DNA from: Schizochytrium sp. CCTCC M209059
Lineage: Eukaryota > Sar > Bigyra > Thraustochytrida > Thraustochytriidae
Direction of reading: 5' to 3'
DNA length: 64,000 bases
Assembly (NCBI GenBank): GCA_000818945.1
Contig: KN805399.1
Location: 246,839-310,838, forward strand
Part shown: positions 47,539 through 56,745 of the stretch, one piece after another
Layout of the letters: each line of letters begins with the position of its first letter
How positions within the stretch are numbered: the first letter of the stretch is position 1
Program-made: the position numbers and the translations under genes
The notes under the pieces: generated by a model
Told to the model about the DNA's origin: nothing
Database searches by the model: none
What the model saw: only the letters and a program-made list of their open reading frames with translations

Positions 47539-47542
47539 ATAT
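47539..47542. repeat. Target-site duplication ATAT (right)
   Basis: Direct copy of 43197-43200. Confidence 0.6.
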
Positions 47543-47765
47543 GAGTAGGCCGAAACCTAGGCCCCGCCCAGCGAATGAAAAAAGGTCTATCAAATGCCGC
47601 ATTTGCAGAACCTTGATAAGAGGCCTAGCGGTGAGAAAAAGGGACTCAATTCGGCTCTCGCGAAAATGGGTTGTGCACCGCCACCGCTGCAAACCCAGTT
47701 CGAGTCAAACATTTTGCGATGATGCATGCCAAAAGCTTTGCCAGCCTAGAGCCGGGGCAGCATAA
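47541..47765 (+). CDS. Small Cys/His-rich ORF abutting the transposon (doubtful)
   Basis: 74 codons; its ATG is formed partly by the target duplication. The product is basic with C-x2-C (KCRICRTLIRG), then W-x2-H-x-H-x2-C and C-x3-C-x3-C patterns, vaguely like a PARP-type or treble-clef zinc site. It could be a remnant of a gene disrupted by the insertion or chance. No matching half is obvious on the left flank. Confidence 0.2.
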   Translation: MSRPKPRPRPANEKRSIKCRICRTLIRGLAVRKRDSIRLSRKWVVHRHRCKPSSSQTFCDDACQKLCQPRAGAA

Positions 47766-48128
47766 TTGCGAGCAATTTTCTTTGGTCGGGGAGTCGATTT
47801 CTGCAAATTTTATGTGTCTTCAGGGCGTAAGCAAGCTCCGGCCGGCCACTGACAAGAGGCCAATATCTGCCTCTCGCCAACGTGCGTGAGAGAGGTGAAA
47901 CGACTCCGGAGAGAGGCGGAGAGAGCAGAAACAAGGCGGGGCTGGGGCGAGCGAGCGCCTGTTCTATTTGCCTACCTGCCTGCCTGCCTGCCTGCCTGCC
48001 TGCCGGCCGGCCTACGTACATACGTACGTACGTGCGCGCGAGCGAGTACGCACGTAGACCCTGTAACCGGGCTCGCTCTGGACATCAGAAAAGTCTCGTA
48101 ACTTGGTTGCTGGTTGACTGCGACGAAG
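47543..48128. other. Right transposon flank and promoter of the coiled-coil gene
   Basis: Holds the small Cys-rich ORF and a (CCTG)n tetramer at 47974-48003 followed by GTAC/CGTA units. No other gene supported. Confidence 0.5.
47974..48003. repeat. (CCTG)n tetranucleotide
   Basis: About seven CCTG/CTGC units roughly 125-155 bp upstream of the coiled-coil gene start. Confidence 0.85.
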
Positions 48129-50027
48129 ATGCGGGCGCGCAGCAGAGACCTGCTCGACGAGATCATGGGCACCGCGACGACCGCGGGCCCTCCACCTCCC
48201 GGACCAGCGCTGCAGGGACCGACTCTGTTGGGAGCAGCAAAGTCAAAAGCTTCACGCAGCGGAAACGGATCTTCACGAAGTCTTACGCAAGGACCGTCAG
48301 GCCCACCCGCGCGGTCCGCTCAACAACGCAGCAATAGGCTAAAGCGGTCTTCCTCTTCCTCATCTTCACCTGCCCCAGCCCCTGGAGCTGTTGCCAGCGC
48401 TTCTTTTTCTAATAAAGCCATGGCTTCGTCGTCAAGAAAAACGCTCCAAGAGATGGAGGACAGTATTCGGCGTCTGTTGCAAGACAACTCCACGCACCGC
48501 GACGAACTTTCCGGAGCTCTCAACCTCGAAAACTATATGGCAGATGTACCGCCACCTCCACCCCCGCCTTCATCGCCACCCCCGCTCCGCTCAGCAAGTA
48601 AGACTTCGCGACGACGTAACTCATGGCTTGCTGATCTTGATCAGGGTCCGAATGCCCCCAACACAGCATCGCCCTCGATGAGCCCTGCACCTGATGGCGA
48701 TCGCTGCGCTCGCATCGCTGATCTACGTGATCAGGACAAAGCCAAACTCGCAAGACTCATTCAACAGCTCGTCAAAGTAACCAAAGAGAAGGAGCGGCTG
48801 TCAGACCGTCTCGGAAAAGTAGAAGTCGACCTTTCTTCACGAGTTCGACTTGTCGAAGAGGAAAACGTCACTCTTCGAACCCGCTGCGAAGAACTGAAAA
48901 AAAAGTTTGCGCAAAGTTTGACCATGATCAAGACCTACCAGGACAAACTTACTGAAATGGAGGCCGAGCTTCGCCGTCGCGAGGACCTAGACAGCCAGCG
49001 TGCTGGTGCCGATGATGAGATGCGCCATCTACGCGAGGAAGTTGTTCGGCTTCGTGCTCTTGTCATGGATCAGGCCCAAGCTCAGGCACTTGCCCAAGCC
49101 CAAGCCCGGGCCGAGAGAGACCTTACCACATCTGGTGGGGCTCATCTACACATGAGAGACGCCGCCGGTAACGTCTCTGCCAACAATGCCAGCATTGGGA
49201 GCATCGCCAGAAGTACTGATGGCAGTAATCATGTGGCAGACGGAAATGTCGAGAAGAAGAACCAGTACCAAACGACGAGTCTTCAACATGCGCAAACGCA
49301 AGCCTCAATTCTAGCAGCCTCTGACCTGGAGTGGGATGATGGGTCACCTCGTTCGGGACGAAGCAATGCTGCTGCTGGTGCTGCTGCTGCAGCTCTTGTT
49401 GCTCCTCCTCCTCCTCCTCCTCCTCCTCACCAAGACCAAGACCAAGGCATTGTAACAGCGACGTCTCCATCTGTGACGCATGACTCCACAGCACACGCGA
49501 TTGATCGTGATGCAGATTTCCTTCGCGGCAGCACTACGAGCGAGACGCTGCCCGCTCCGCCGGTAAATGCCTCAAAGACTAACGAGATTGACCATCAACA
49601 ACTTCTTGAAGCGCTGACGCGAGAATCAAAGCGTGGGGATGACGCCCCAATGGCTACAAATAACATGTCTGCATTCGACGAAGGTCGACCTTTGAGCGAC
49701 TTTGGGGCGGGTTCTGCAGCACCAGGAGACGAGGATAGCGTGCTCGAAAGTTTTCTCGTGCAGCAGCGCGACAACCGGTGTCGTCTGCATCAGCAGCAAA
49801 AAACCAAAGCCCGGCCTACAGCAATACATACCTCGGGTACCACTGACTTTCCGCAGGGAGTTGACGCATGGCCCAACACAAGTGTCGCAGGCGACGAATC
49901 GTCGATCTTTGAGAGCGGTGAGGACGGTATTTTTAATCACGATGCCTTTGAAAGCAGTCAATTCGAAACCTCTCTGTTTGACATTGTGGACGAGCTGGAG
50001 GGCCGGCTCCCATCCCGTGACAAGTAA
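48129..50027 (+). CDS. Proline-rich coiled-coil protein, 632 aa, unknown function
   Basis: No named family recognised. ATG 48129 (MRARSRDLLDEIMG) is the first Met; five upstream codons are open from a TTG. Residues about 1-95 are Ser/Pro/Arg-rich. A short helix (ALNLENYMADV) precedes a polyPro run, then a long coiled coil at about 195-335 (DKAKLARLIQQLVKVTKEKERLSDRLGKVE and onward to EEVVRLRALVMDQ). Downstream is low complexity: an AQAQALAQAQ segment, an Ala/Pro-rich stretch (eight consecutive Pro), and an acidic C-terminus with Phe-Asp-Glu patches (SIFESGEDGIFNHDAFE). The polyPro runs could bind profilin, SH3 or WW domains. Probably a cytoskeletal or centrosomal scaffold, by composition only. 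Convergent with the CDPK gene, 216 bp apart. Confidence 0.75.
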   Translation: MRARSRDLLDEIMGTATTAGPPPPGPALQGPTLLGAAKSKASRSGNGSSRSLTQGPSGPPARSAQQRSNRLKRSSSSSSSPAPAPGAVASASFSNKAMASSSRKTLQEMEDSIRRLLQDNSTHRDELSGALNLENYMADVPPPPPPPSSPPPLRSASKTSRRRNSWLADLDQGPNAPNTASPSMSPAPDGDRCARIADLRDQDKAKLARLIQQLVKVTKEKERLSDRLGKVEVDLSSRVRLVEEENVTLRTRCEELKKKFAQSLTMIKTYQDKLTEMEAELRRREDLDSQRAGADDEMRHLREEVVRLRALVMDQAQAQALAQAQARAERDLTTSGGAHLHMRDAAGNVSANNASIGSIARSTDGSNHVADGNVEKKNQYQTTSLQHAQTQASILAASDLEWDDGSPRSGRSNAAAGAAAAALVAPPPPPPPPHQDQDQGIVTATSPSVTHDSTAHAIDRDADFLRGSTTSETLPAPPVNASKTNEIDHQQLLEALTRESKRGDDAPMATNNMSAFDEGRPLSDFGAGSAAPGDEDSVLESFLVQQRDNRCRLHQQQKTKARPTAIHTSGTTDFPQGVDAWPNTSVAGDESSIFESGEDGIFNHDAFESSQFETSLFDIVDELEGRLPSRDK

Positions 50028-50243
50028 CAAGGCAATCGCAATTTTAAAAATAATAGTCGATCTATACAAGAGCAGTGGCTTGACGTACAAGCAGAGGGCC
50101 TCTTCTCTACCTGTGCATTCATTCAAATAACTTGAAACCAACACATAAAAATAAAAAAATTACGTCATACTTTTACAAAAACAAAACAAATCACAGACCG
50201 TGTTGTGGCCGTTCGCGATCAGAAGATGAAGAGAAACGATCAC

Positions 50244-51886
50244 TCATGTTTCAGTCAGCGGGTCCAAGTTCCACGGCGGCAGAGGCGGCGAGAGGGCCTC
50301 AACGTTGCCCACATCCTCGTCTTGTTGCCGGGGTGAAAACGCAGAAGCAGGCGAAAGCGGAATCTCGTGCTTGAATTGTCGCGCCTCCACGAATCGCAGG
50401 TCAGGGTTGTGCTCTTCATGATGGGAAGCTTCCTCTTGCGCTTCCCCTTCGCAATGCCCACTGGAAACAACTCTGGGTGCCAGCATGACAGAAGAGGAAG
50501 CCATCAAGATCTTGGACGGACGCGAAGTTGCGCCAGTGTTTGCGCTTGCGCCTGCGTTGGCATTCGCGCTGGTACTTGCTGCAGCCTCGGCGCTTTGCAC
50601 TGTAGCGCCTAATGTCTCGGTCTGCGTCGTCTCCTTGATGGATTGGCCGTCCGCAGCATTAGTGGTCTTGGCATCGTCCTTCACTTCTTCCTCGTCTCCC
50701 TCCTCCTCGTAGACCACATTGTCCGAATCAGAATCGACAAAGAGGGCGTCGTAGTAGACATCGTCGTCAAATTCTTCCTCTTCCGCAGAAAACACATCGG
50801 TAATACCGGCATCCTGCGCATCAAAAAGGACGCGACTTCCGGACGCAGGCAGCGATGGGGTAGCCTTCATCATGGCTTGAAAAGCCTCAAAAGAAATCTT
50901 GGTTTCAGGGCTCGTTTCGGCGATGATCTTGGCAAGGTCACGCTTTGCAAAACCTTTGCCAAGCATGCGTTTCAACGACTTGCGTGAAATGTAGCCTGAT
51001 CGTTCTGTATCAAGATGCTGGAAGGCGGTTTCAACCATCTCGTCCGAGACTGGTCCAGAAATCTCAATGGTGGCCGCAAGAAACTCCATGTAGCGAATGT
51101 GACCCGAACGCCCTTGGTCCATGCTTTCGAAAATTCGGTCAACAGTGGCCTCGTCGCTGGCCTCGTCGCGGGACAGAATGAAGTCGCGCAGATCGTCGCG
51201 CCTAATATAGCCTTGGTTACTCTTGTCAATCGCCAAAAAGCAATGATTCAGTTTGGTGTCCTGGAAATTACTCTGGTTGTGCGAGACCACCATGAGGACG
51301 GCGCGTTTTAGCGTACTGTAGCGAGCAAAGCGCTTCATGCTGAGAATGACCGCGAGCTCTGTATCAAGGGCAGGCTGCGCCAGATCCTCATCGGAGCTGC
51401 TCAGCCACGCAGATGCCAGCGCCTCTTCGGCGGTCCATCGAAGCGATGGGTTCTCTTTGAGGAGGTTTTTGCAAAACTCACACGCCTCGGGGCTCGCTCG
51501 CTCCCACGATCTGCCCTGAAAACTCGGAACACTCGTGCGCATGCGGTGAAACACCTCCTTTTCGTTCTTGCCAGGAAAAGGTGGCCGACGCGCGATGAGC
51601 ATATAGGTGATGACCCCAATCGCCCAGAGATCGCACTTTTCAGTATATCCGCGACCAAACATGATCTCTGGCGCCATATAGTAAGCGGTGCCACAGGTTG
51701 TCTGGAAAATCCGTGACTTGACAACGTTGCGCCGGCTAGGGATGTGACGCGTACCGGGCGATCCAAGCGCGGAGCGCCGCACCTTGGCGACTGTGGCATA
51801 CGACCCGCGACGAAGCTTGTCCCCCATTTTCTCGCTCGCGAGCTTGAAGGCCGCTCCAGCAGAGACATCTTCCTTGGCTTGAGAAG

Positions 51887-51921
<35 letters not shown>

Positions 51922-52916
51922 TGCTGCTGTTGTTGCTGCTGCTGCAAAGTTTGCCGTGGTGTGATCGAGGTTTCATGCTCACTTTTCCCAAGATATCCTG
52001 ACCTCTCCGGAAATGACGATTCGCTCTCGGAATGGCCTGGATCTCCGATGGACAAAGGTGGAGGCTCCAGTTGGCGCAAAAAATCGACGTCTTTGTGGGC
52101 ATCGCTCGACGGCGGCGAAGGCGATTGAGAGGGTTCGCGCTCCTCTCCCGGCGAGTCCTGCGAAAGACTGCCCTCCGTATCGGAGTCCGTTGCTGTGGCG
52201 TGGAATCGACTGCTGGTTGTTCGATGACGTATGCGCAATGCACGGAGCCTCGGGCTAACCAAGCCATTTTCAATCGAGGACACGAGTGCTTTGGCAGAAC
52301 TGTACTTGTCGCTGTCCGCTCGACGGCGCCGCTGCTGCCGCTCCTGCAAGAGCTCCTCGCTGTAAAATGTGGTTCCGAGCCCAAAGTCAATCACTTTCAC
52401 GTCTGAATCCTCCGAGTTGTTGGAGAACATAATATTCTCGAGTTTCAGGTCCCGATGCACAACGCCGCGAGCGTGCCAGTATCTGCATGCCGAAACGAGC
52501 TGGAAGATGACGCGTCGAATCGATTCCTCTGTTTCGAGCTTGCGCCGAGCGAGGTCGCCGCCAGTAAGAAGCTCCATGATGATGCGGATATTGTTCTTGT
52601 TCTGGTACACTTCGTGCAAACGCACAATGTTGGGGTGGTCGAGCTGCTTGAGAATCCCGATTTCTGTTTTCAGTTCCTTGACTTGGGCTTTGTCGATGCG
52701 GTCCAGATTGATTGATTTCATGGCGAACCGCTTGCCTGAAGCCTCGTGTGTGACTTCCTTTACGCAGCCTGTGATGCCTTCGCCCAAAGTAGCGCCTTCC
52801 TCGTAGGCGCGGTCATACTCTTCAAAGCTGCTCTCGAGCCTCACGAGCTGGCTATGAAAGTCCTCCGTGTGCGGAGTGCTTGCGCTGTTGCTCAGCGCGC
52901 TCCACCGCTTGCCCAT
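50244..52916 (-). CDS. Calcium-dependent protein kinase (CDPK-like) with long activation-segment insertion
   Basis: 890 residues from ATG 52916; upstream codons are open only from a GTG. The N-terminus MGKRWS fits an N-myristoylation site, common in CDPKs. Kinase domain about 35-510: Gly-rich loop GEGITG, K67 (RFAMKS), HRD at 154-156, DFG at 177-179, APE at 415-417. DFG and APE are about 238 residues apart because of a Ser/Gln-rich insertion with roughly 18 consecutive Gln. Then an autoinhibitory-junction-like segment (MKRFARYSTLKR) and EF hands: EF1 about 564-575 (DKSNQGYIRRDD), EF2 about 600-611 (DQGRSGHIRYME), EF3 about 636 (DTERSGYISRKS, last ligand not Glu) and a degenerate fourth. The acidic and Ala-rich tail has no domain. 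Ca2+ binding should relieve autoinhibition; substrates unknown. Confidence 0.92.
51892..51945. repeat. Coding CTG/TTG (polyGln) tract in the CDPK
   Basis: Encodes the polyGln run inside the kinase activation-segment insertion. Mixed CAG and CAA codons on the coding strand. Confidence 0.9.
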
Positions 52917-53376
52917 GTCTTCCTTTCCCTCCTCGTTGTCGTTTTCCCTCACGCTCGCGCGTCGCGCTCCGCTCCGCGTCTAGCAAGCGCCTAGCACGTG
53001 ACGGGAGACGGACCCGTGTGAGCGTGACCCACTCGACTTGGCCCCAACGTTTCGCTCACTCGCTCGCTCGCTCGCTCGCTCGGGGCGCGCAAGGCTCGGG
53101 CTGCAAGAGGGTTCGTTCGTTCCTTCCTTCCTTCGCTCGCTCGCTCGTCCCGAGCCTGGGGCGCGGCCTGGCCTGGACTGGCCTGGCCTCGGGCTCGACG
53201 TCGAGGTCGAGGTCCACGCCCGAGCTCAGGCGCTCGAGTCCCTCCTCCTCCTTTCTTCTTCGCGCTGTCCTCTCCTCGGAGCCGGCCAAGCCAAGCCTCG
53301 CGTGCTTCCGCGCGGGTTCTCGTGTTGCAGGTGCGCCGCTCGCTCGCTCGCTCGCTCGCTTGCCCGCTCGTCGAGA

Positions 53377-53412
53377 GCAGCGCAGCGCAGCGCAGCGCAG
53401 CGCAGCGCAGCG
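53377..53412. repeat. Pentanucleotide (GCAGC)n
   Basis: About seven perfect units in the CDPK/glycosyltransferase divergent region. Confidence 0.9.
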
Positions 53413-53635
53413 CGGAGGGCGCGCCGCCGCTCCCTGCCGCGCCGCGTTCGCGCGCTCGCCTGGGTCCGAACGCCGACCCGGGCCCGGACCCGCGGCGGCG
53501 CTGCTGCTTGCTTGCTGCTTGCTGCTTTCTGCTTACTCAGGCTGATGCCCCGAATCCGCGCAGATCGGCCGCCCGCGGATCGACCGATCGACGCAGACCC
53601 GGCGCCGCGCGCGCGGGGTGGACTCGGCCCTGCTC

Positions 53636-53670
53636 GGCTCGGCTCGGCTCGGCTCGGCTCGGCTCGGCTC
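53636..53670. repeat. Pentanucleotide (GGCTC)7
   Basis: Seven perfect GGCTC units. Confidence 0.95.
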
Positions 53671-54283
53671 TGCTCGCGCCGCGCCGGCGGCAGCAGCAGC
53701 AGCAGCGCGCGGGGAGGGATCGCGGAGAGAGCGCCGCGTTTCGGACTTATGGCCGGTTGCGATTTGAAAAGGGACGCACTCGCGCATCGCGTGTGCGGGG
53801 GAAGGAGGAGGAGGAGGCGCCCGCCTGGAGAGGGGTTTTGGACGCGGGCGGCGCCGTACGAAAGGGTTTCGGACGCGCGAGGTTGGAGATGAGACGGCGA
53901 GGCCTGGGTCTCGATGTACAGCGCTGGGAGAGATGAGATGGTGAGGAGGAGGAGGAGGGAGGGTGATGATGATGGCGAGCGATACGAGGAGCGGAGAGCA
54001 GCTGGTCGGCCTGCCGTGGAAGGGTTGATGATTGATTGACATGGCAAGCTTTGGCTCTCGACGCCAGCTTTGCCCTTGCCTTTCACGGTCTGAGGAGAAG
54101 ACTTTTGTGGACGAAGGAAGGAAGGAAGCAGCAACCTTGCGGCAAGCCGAGCCAAGGGAGTCGAGCAGACACGCAGTTGGAGGAGACAACACCAAGAACA
54201 ACGAGGAGGACGACGAAGACGAGAACGTGAAAGGGTCTTGACCGACAGTGAAGACGAACGAGCTGCGCACGGCCGCTGCAGGC

Positions 54284-55942
54284 ATGAGGCCCCACGCAGC
54301 GTCCGATACGGAGGCGAGCAAGTATAGACTTAAAGGTTGGCGCTTGCGAAAGACGGTTGCTGCCTGGACTGGAGCCCTTGTGCTTGTCGTTGTCGGCGCC
54401 TTTGCTTTGTACGGGAGCGCGTACGCTGGGTCAAGTATGAACGAACTCAATGCTGCGCTGTCAGAAGTGCCACCAGCCCAGGCTTCTCTCTCGGGTGCGC
54501 TGCGCGCACCCCTCGCGCAAGAAACAACCCACGCCAACGTCTTCTCGACAAGTGATCAGGCTGTCAACGACGCTTATCCAGTCGGCTTTGCACGTGTGCC
54601 GCGACTGGTACACGGACCCAGGCATCCAGACGATGGCAAGCTGCATATCATCTTTTCATCAGGCTGCAACTACTTTCAGCATTGGCAATCAGAGCTCTTG
54701 CTGGCGACCGCCAAACTCGTCGGCCAGCGCGGCCGCATCACACGCATCGTCAGCGGATGCCACGATCGATCCGCAGAAACAATTCAGCACCGCCATCAGA
54801 CCTTCCCTGCGGGTAAAAACGACCTTCTCGTACCCATGCTCGAGTTAAACAGGTCAGTTAATGACGAGTTCGGACTCTATGTGACTCCATCCTTTGAAGG
54901 TGCGCGGGATTTTCCGTGGATCAACAAGCCAAGCTCGATCGAGTACTTTATGACCCATGCCCGTCCAGAGCTTGACCGCCTTGGAGAGACAGTGGTGGCA
55001 ATTTTGGACCCAGACTTTGTGTTCTTGCGCCCTCTCTCGCAGTCGGACACGGATCCTCAAGACATCATCGCGAGTCGCGGTCAGAACACCAATCCGGCCA
55101 GGAATTCTCCAATCGATTGGGTCCGCCGCGGCCGCCCGGTGGCCCAGCGCTACGGCCTCGAAGGCCACTGGGCCAGCTATGGCCGCGACAGCCTGCTCAA
55201 AATTATCGGCGATGCCAATTCACCCGCTTTGTCGTACACAAAGTCAGAGGCTGCGCGTGACACCAGCGTCGGCCCACCTCTCATGCTTCATGTAGATGAC
55301 CTAGCAGCGCTTAGCAAACTCTGGGCAAAGTACATGCTTCCAGTGTTGGAGCGTGGAAAAGACATTCTCGCCGACATGTGGGCGTATTCGATTGCCTCGG
55401 CGCACCTTGGACTACGCCATACAACTCTCGATCACTACATGGTTTCTGTGCACGGCAAAAGTGGCCAGGGTTACAAGTTCATTGATGAATACAGCGACCT
55501 TTCGTGCCGAAACCCTCTGAGCACTCCGGGCGCTCGTCTGCCAGTCTTCATCCACATGGCCTCCAATTACAAGGCCCCGGACCCCAAAGTGGGCCCGTGG
55601 ATGTTCCACAAGGGCCACGTCCCGGCGGATATTCTTGATTGCAAGTCTCCTCTCATCATTCAGCCGCCCGATGAGCTTTGGCGGATCACGGACGACTGGA
55701 AGGCGAAGCAGAATGCGTGGATGTTATGCCACATCATTTTCAATTTGAATCGCGTTGCCTCGCTCTACAAGGCCAAGTTTTGTCCTCAAGGTTTCGAGGA
55801 TCGTCAGCTTGTCAAGCTCATCCAAAGCAAGAACCGAGACCGAAGTTGCTCGCAGCGCAATGACAAGTGGTGCTACCCGCTTGCCCAGATCGAGGGTCTC
55901 CCCGTCAACTGGCGCTCCGCGCTTCGCGATGGATCGACTTGA
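54284..55942 (+). CDS. Type II membrane glycosyltransferase, HPAT/SERGT-like
   Basis: 552 residues from ATG 54284 (12 further codons are open from a GTG). A short basic cytosolic tail precedes one membrane segment at about 24-48 (TVAAWTGALVLVVVGAFALYG), then a stem and a lumenal catalytic domain: Golgi or ER topology. The start of the domain, KLHIIFSSGCNYFQHWQSELLL then RGRITRIVSGC, resembles the hydroxyproline O-arabinosyltransferase / peptidyl-serine galactosyltransferase families of plants and algae, which begin with a similar FS-x-C...YF-W-Q pattern. A DxD motif lies at D242-P-D244 (AILDPDFVFLRPL). Conserved-looking Cys residues near the C-terminus (RSCSQRNDKWCYP) could form disulfides. 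Donor and acceptor cannot be assigned from sequence; a cell-wall or secreted-glycoprotein role is likely. Confidence 0.75.
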   Translation: MRPHAASDTEASKYRLKGWRLRKTVAAWTGALVLVVVGAFALYGSAYAGSSMNELNAALSEVPPAQASLSGALRAPLAQETTHANVFSTSDQAVNDAYPVGFARVPRLVHGPRHPDDGKLHIIFSSGCNYFQHWQSELLLATAKLVGQRGRITRIVSGCHDRSAETIQHRHQTFPAGKNDLLVPMLELNRSVNDEFGLYVTPSFEGARDFPWINKPSSIEYFMTHARPELDRLGETVVAILDPDFVFLRPLSQSDTDPQDIIASRGQNTNPARNSPIDWVRRGRPVAQRYGLEGHWASYGRDSLLKIIGDANSPALSYTKSEAARDTSVGPPLMLHVDDLAALSKLWAKYMLPVLERGKDILADMWAYSIASAHLGLRHTTLDHYMVSVHGKSGQGYKFIDEYSDLSCRNPLSTPGARLPVFIHMASNYKAPDPKVGPWMFHKGHVPADILDCKSPLIIQPPDELWRITDDWKAKQNAWMLCHIIFNLNRVASLYKAKFCPQGFEDRQLVKLIQSKNRDRSCSQRNDKWCYPLAQIEGLPVNWRSALRDGST

Positions 55943-56745
55943 TCAACTTTGTAGCCAAACCAGCACTAACACCTTCGCCAAACGAATTGAAACGAATTGC
56001 AACGAATGGCAGCGTACCGAAACAGTGCATCGCCTGAGTGTAATAAAAGAATGGGCGGATAGGAACATAAGCAAGGCTCGTCTGTAATTCCGTTCCTTTC
56101 CGAGACGATGTAGCAGCTTTCCGGAAAATCAGACCCCAGGACAGCTCTGGTACGAGGATTATCGATTGTTGACCAAGTTTAGTTAGAATCATGTCCACTT
56201 TGACGTTGAAGAGCAATGAAAGCCTGCAATTCGTGACTTATTTCTTGTCCTATCTACGCTATTATGCGAGTCATACTCATCATATACGAGTCATCTACAT
56301 CATAGGGGTTATAAATATCATGCGATTCATTCACATCGTTCATGCGAGGCATGTACATCATGTGTGCGAGTTATGCACATCATACGAAAAATTTACATCA
56401 TGCGAGGCAGACTTACCATGCGAGTTATACACATGGCCAGACTGGCCGTGAGCATCTTCTGCTCCTGCCCTATTATTCATCATCCACTCTCGTCTATTTT
56501 TTGGATGATGGAGGGGGTTGAAGAAGGCAAAGTCGCAGCTGGCTGTTGTTGCAGTTGCGGACCGCAACTCTCCCACGTGCGTCCGTCGCTCCCGAGGTAG
56601 AAAGCCGTCAGCCTGGCGACCTCCGTCGCCCGTCCACGACAGGCTCACCCCGTGAGCTCACGGATCGCACGTCTCGACGTTGCGGTCGGAGAACAAGTAG
56701 GCGACTCATCGATCCTCCTCGCCCGCTTTTCCTCCCGTCGCAACC
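55943..56745. other. Intergenic, glycosyltransferase to CAND1
   Basis: 803 bp. Contains a degenerate 16-22-bp tandem repeat (56264-56437) and otherwise nothing coding. The CAND1 promoter and 5' UTR should lie in the right-hand 250 bp. Confidence 0.55.
56264..56437. repeat. Degenerate tandem repeat, about nine units of 16-22 bp
   Basis: Units share the pattern GCGAG-T-x-AT followed by TACATCAT. The GCGAG-like anchors occur near 56266, 56286, 56306, 56322, 56344, 56366, 56384, 56402 and 56420. Much more diverged than the microsatellites elsewhere in the window, so probably old. Confidence 0.7.

Larger units (their letters stand above)
52917..54283. other. Divergent region, CDPK / glycosyltransferase
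   Basis: 1.37 kb, very GC-rich. It carries GCTC tetramers (53058-53082 and 53336-53365), (GCAGC)n at 53377-53412, (GGCTC)7 at 53636-53670 and a GGA-rich block near 53945-53960. Long open frames on both strands here come from the repeats and GC bias, not from genes. Confidence 0.55.

Noticed and set aside
47620..47720. tRNA-like AGTTCGAGTC near the small Cys-rich ORF
   Set aside because: No pairing T-stem, acceptor or D-arm around it.
53038..54537. Several 200-330-codon frames on both strands in the CDPK/glycosyltransferase divergent region
   Set aside because: Products are Ser/Ala/Arg low complexity from tetramer and pentamer repeats; no motif and heavy mutual overlap.
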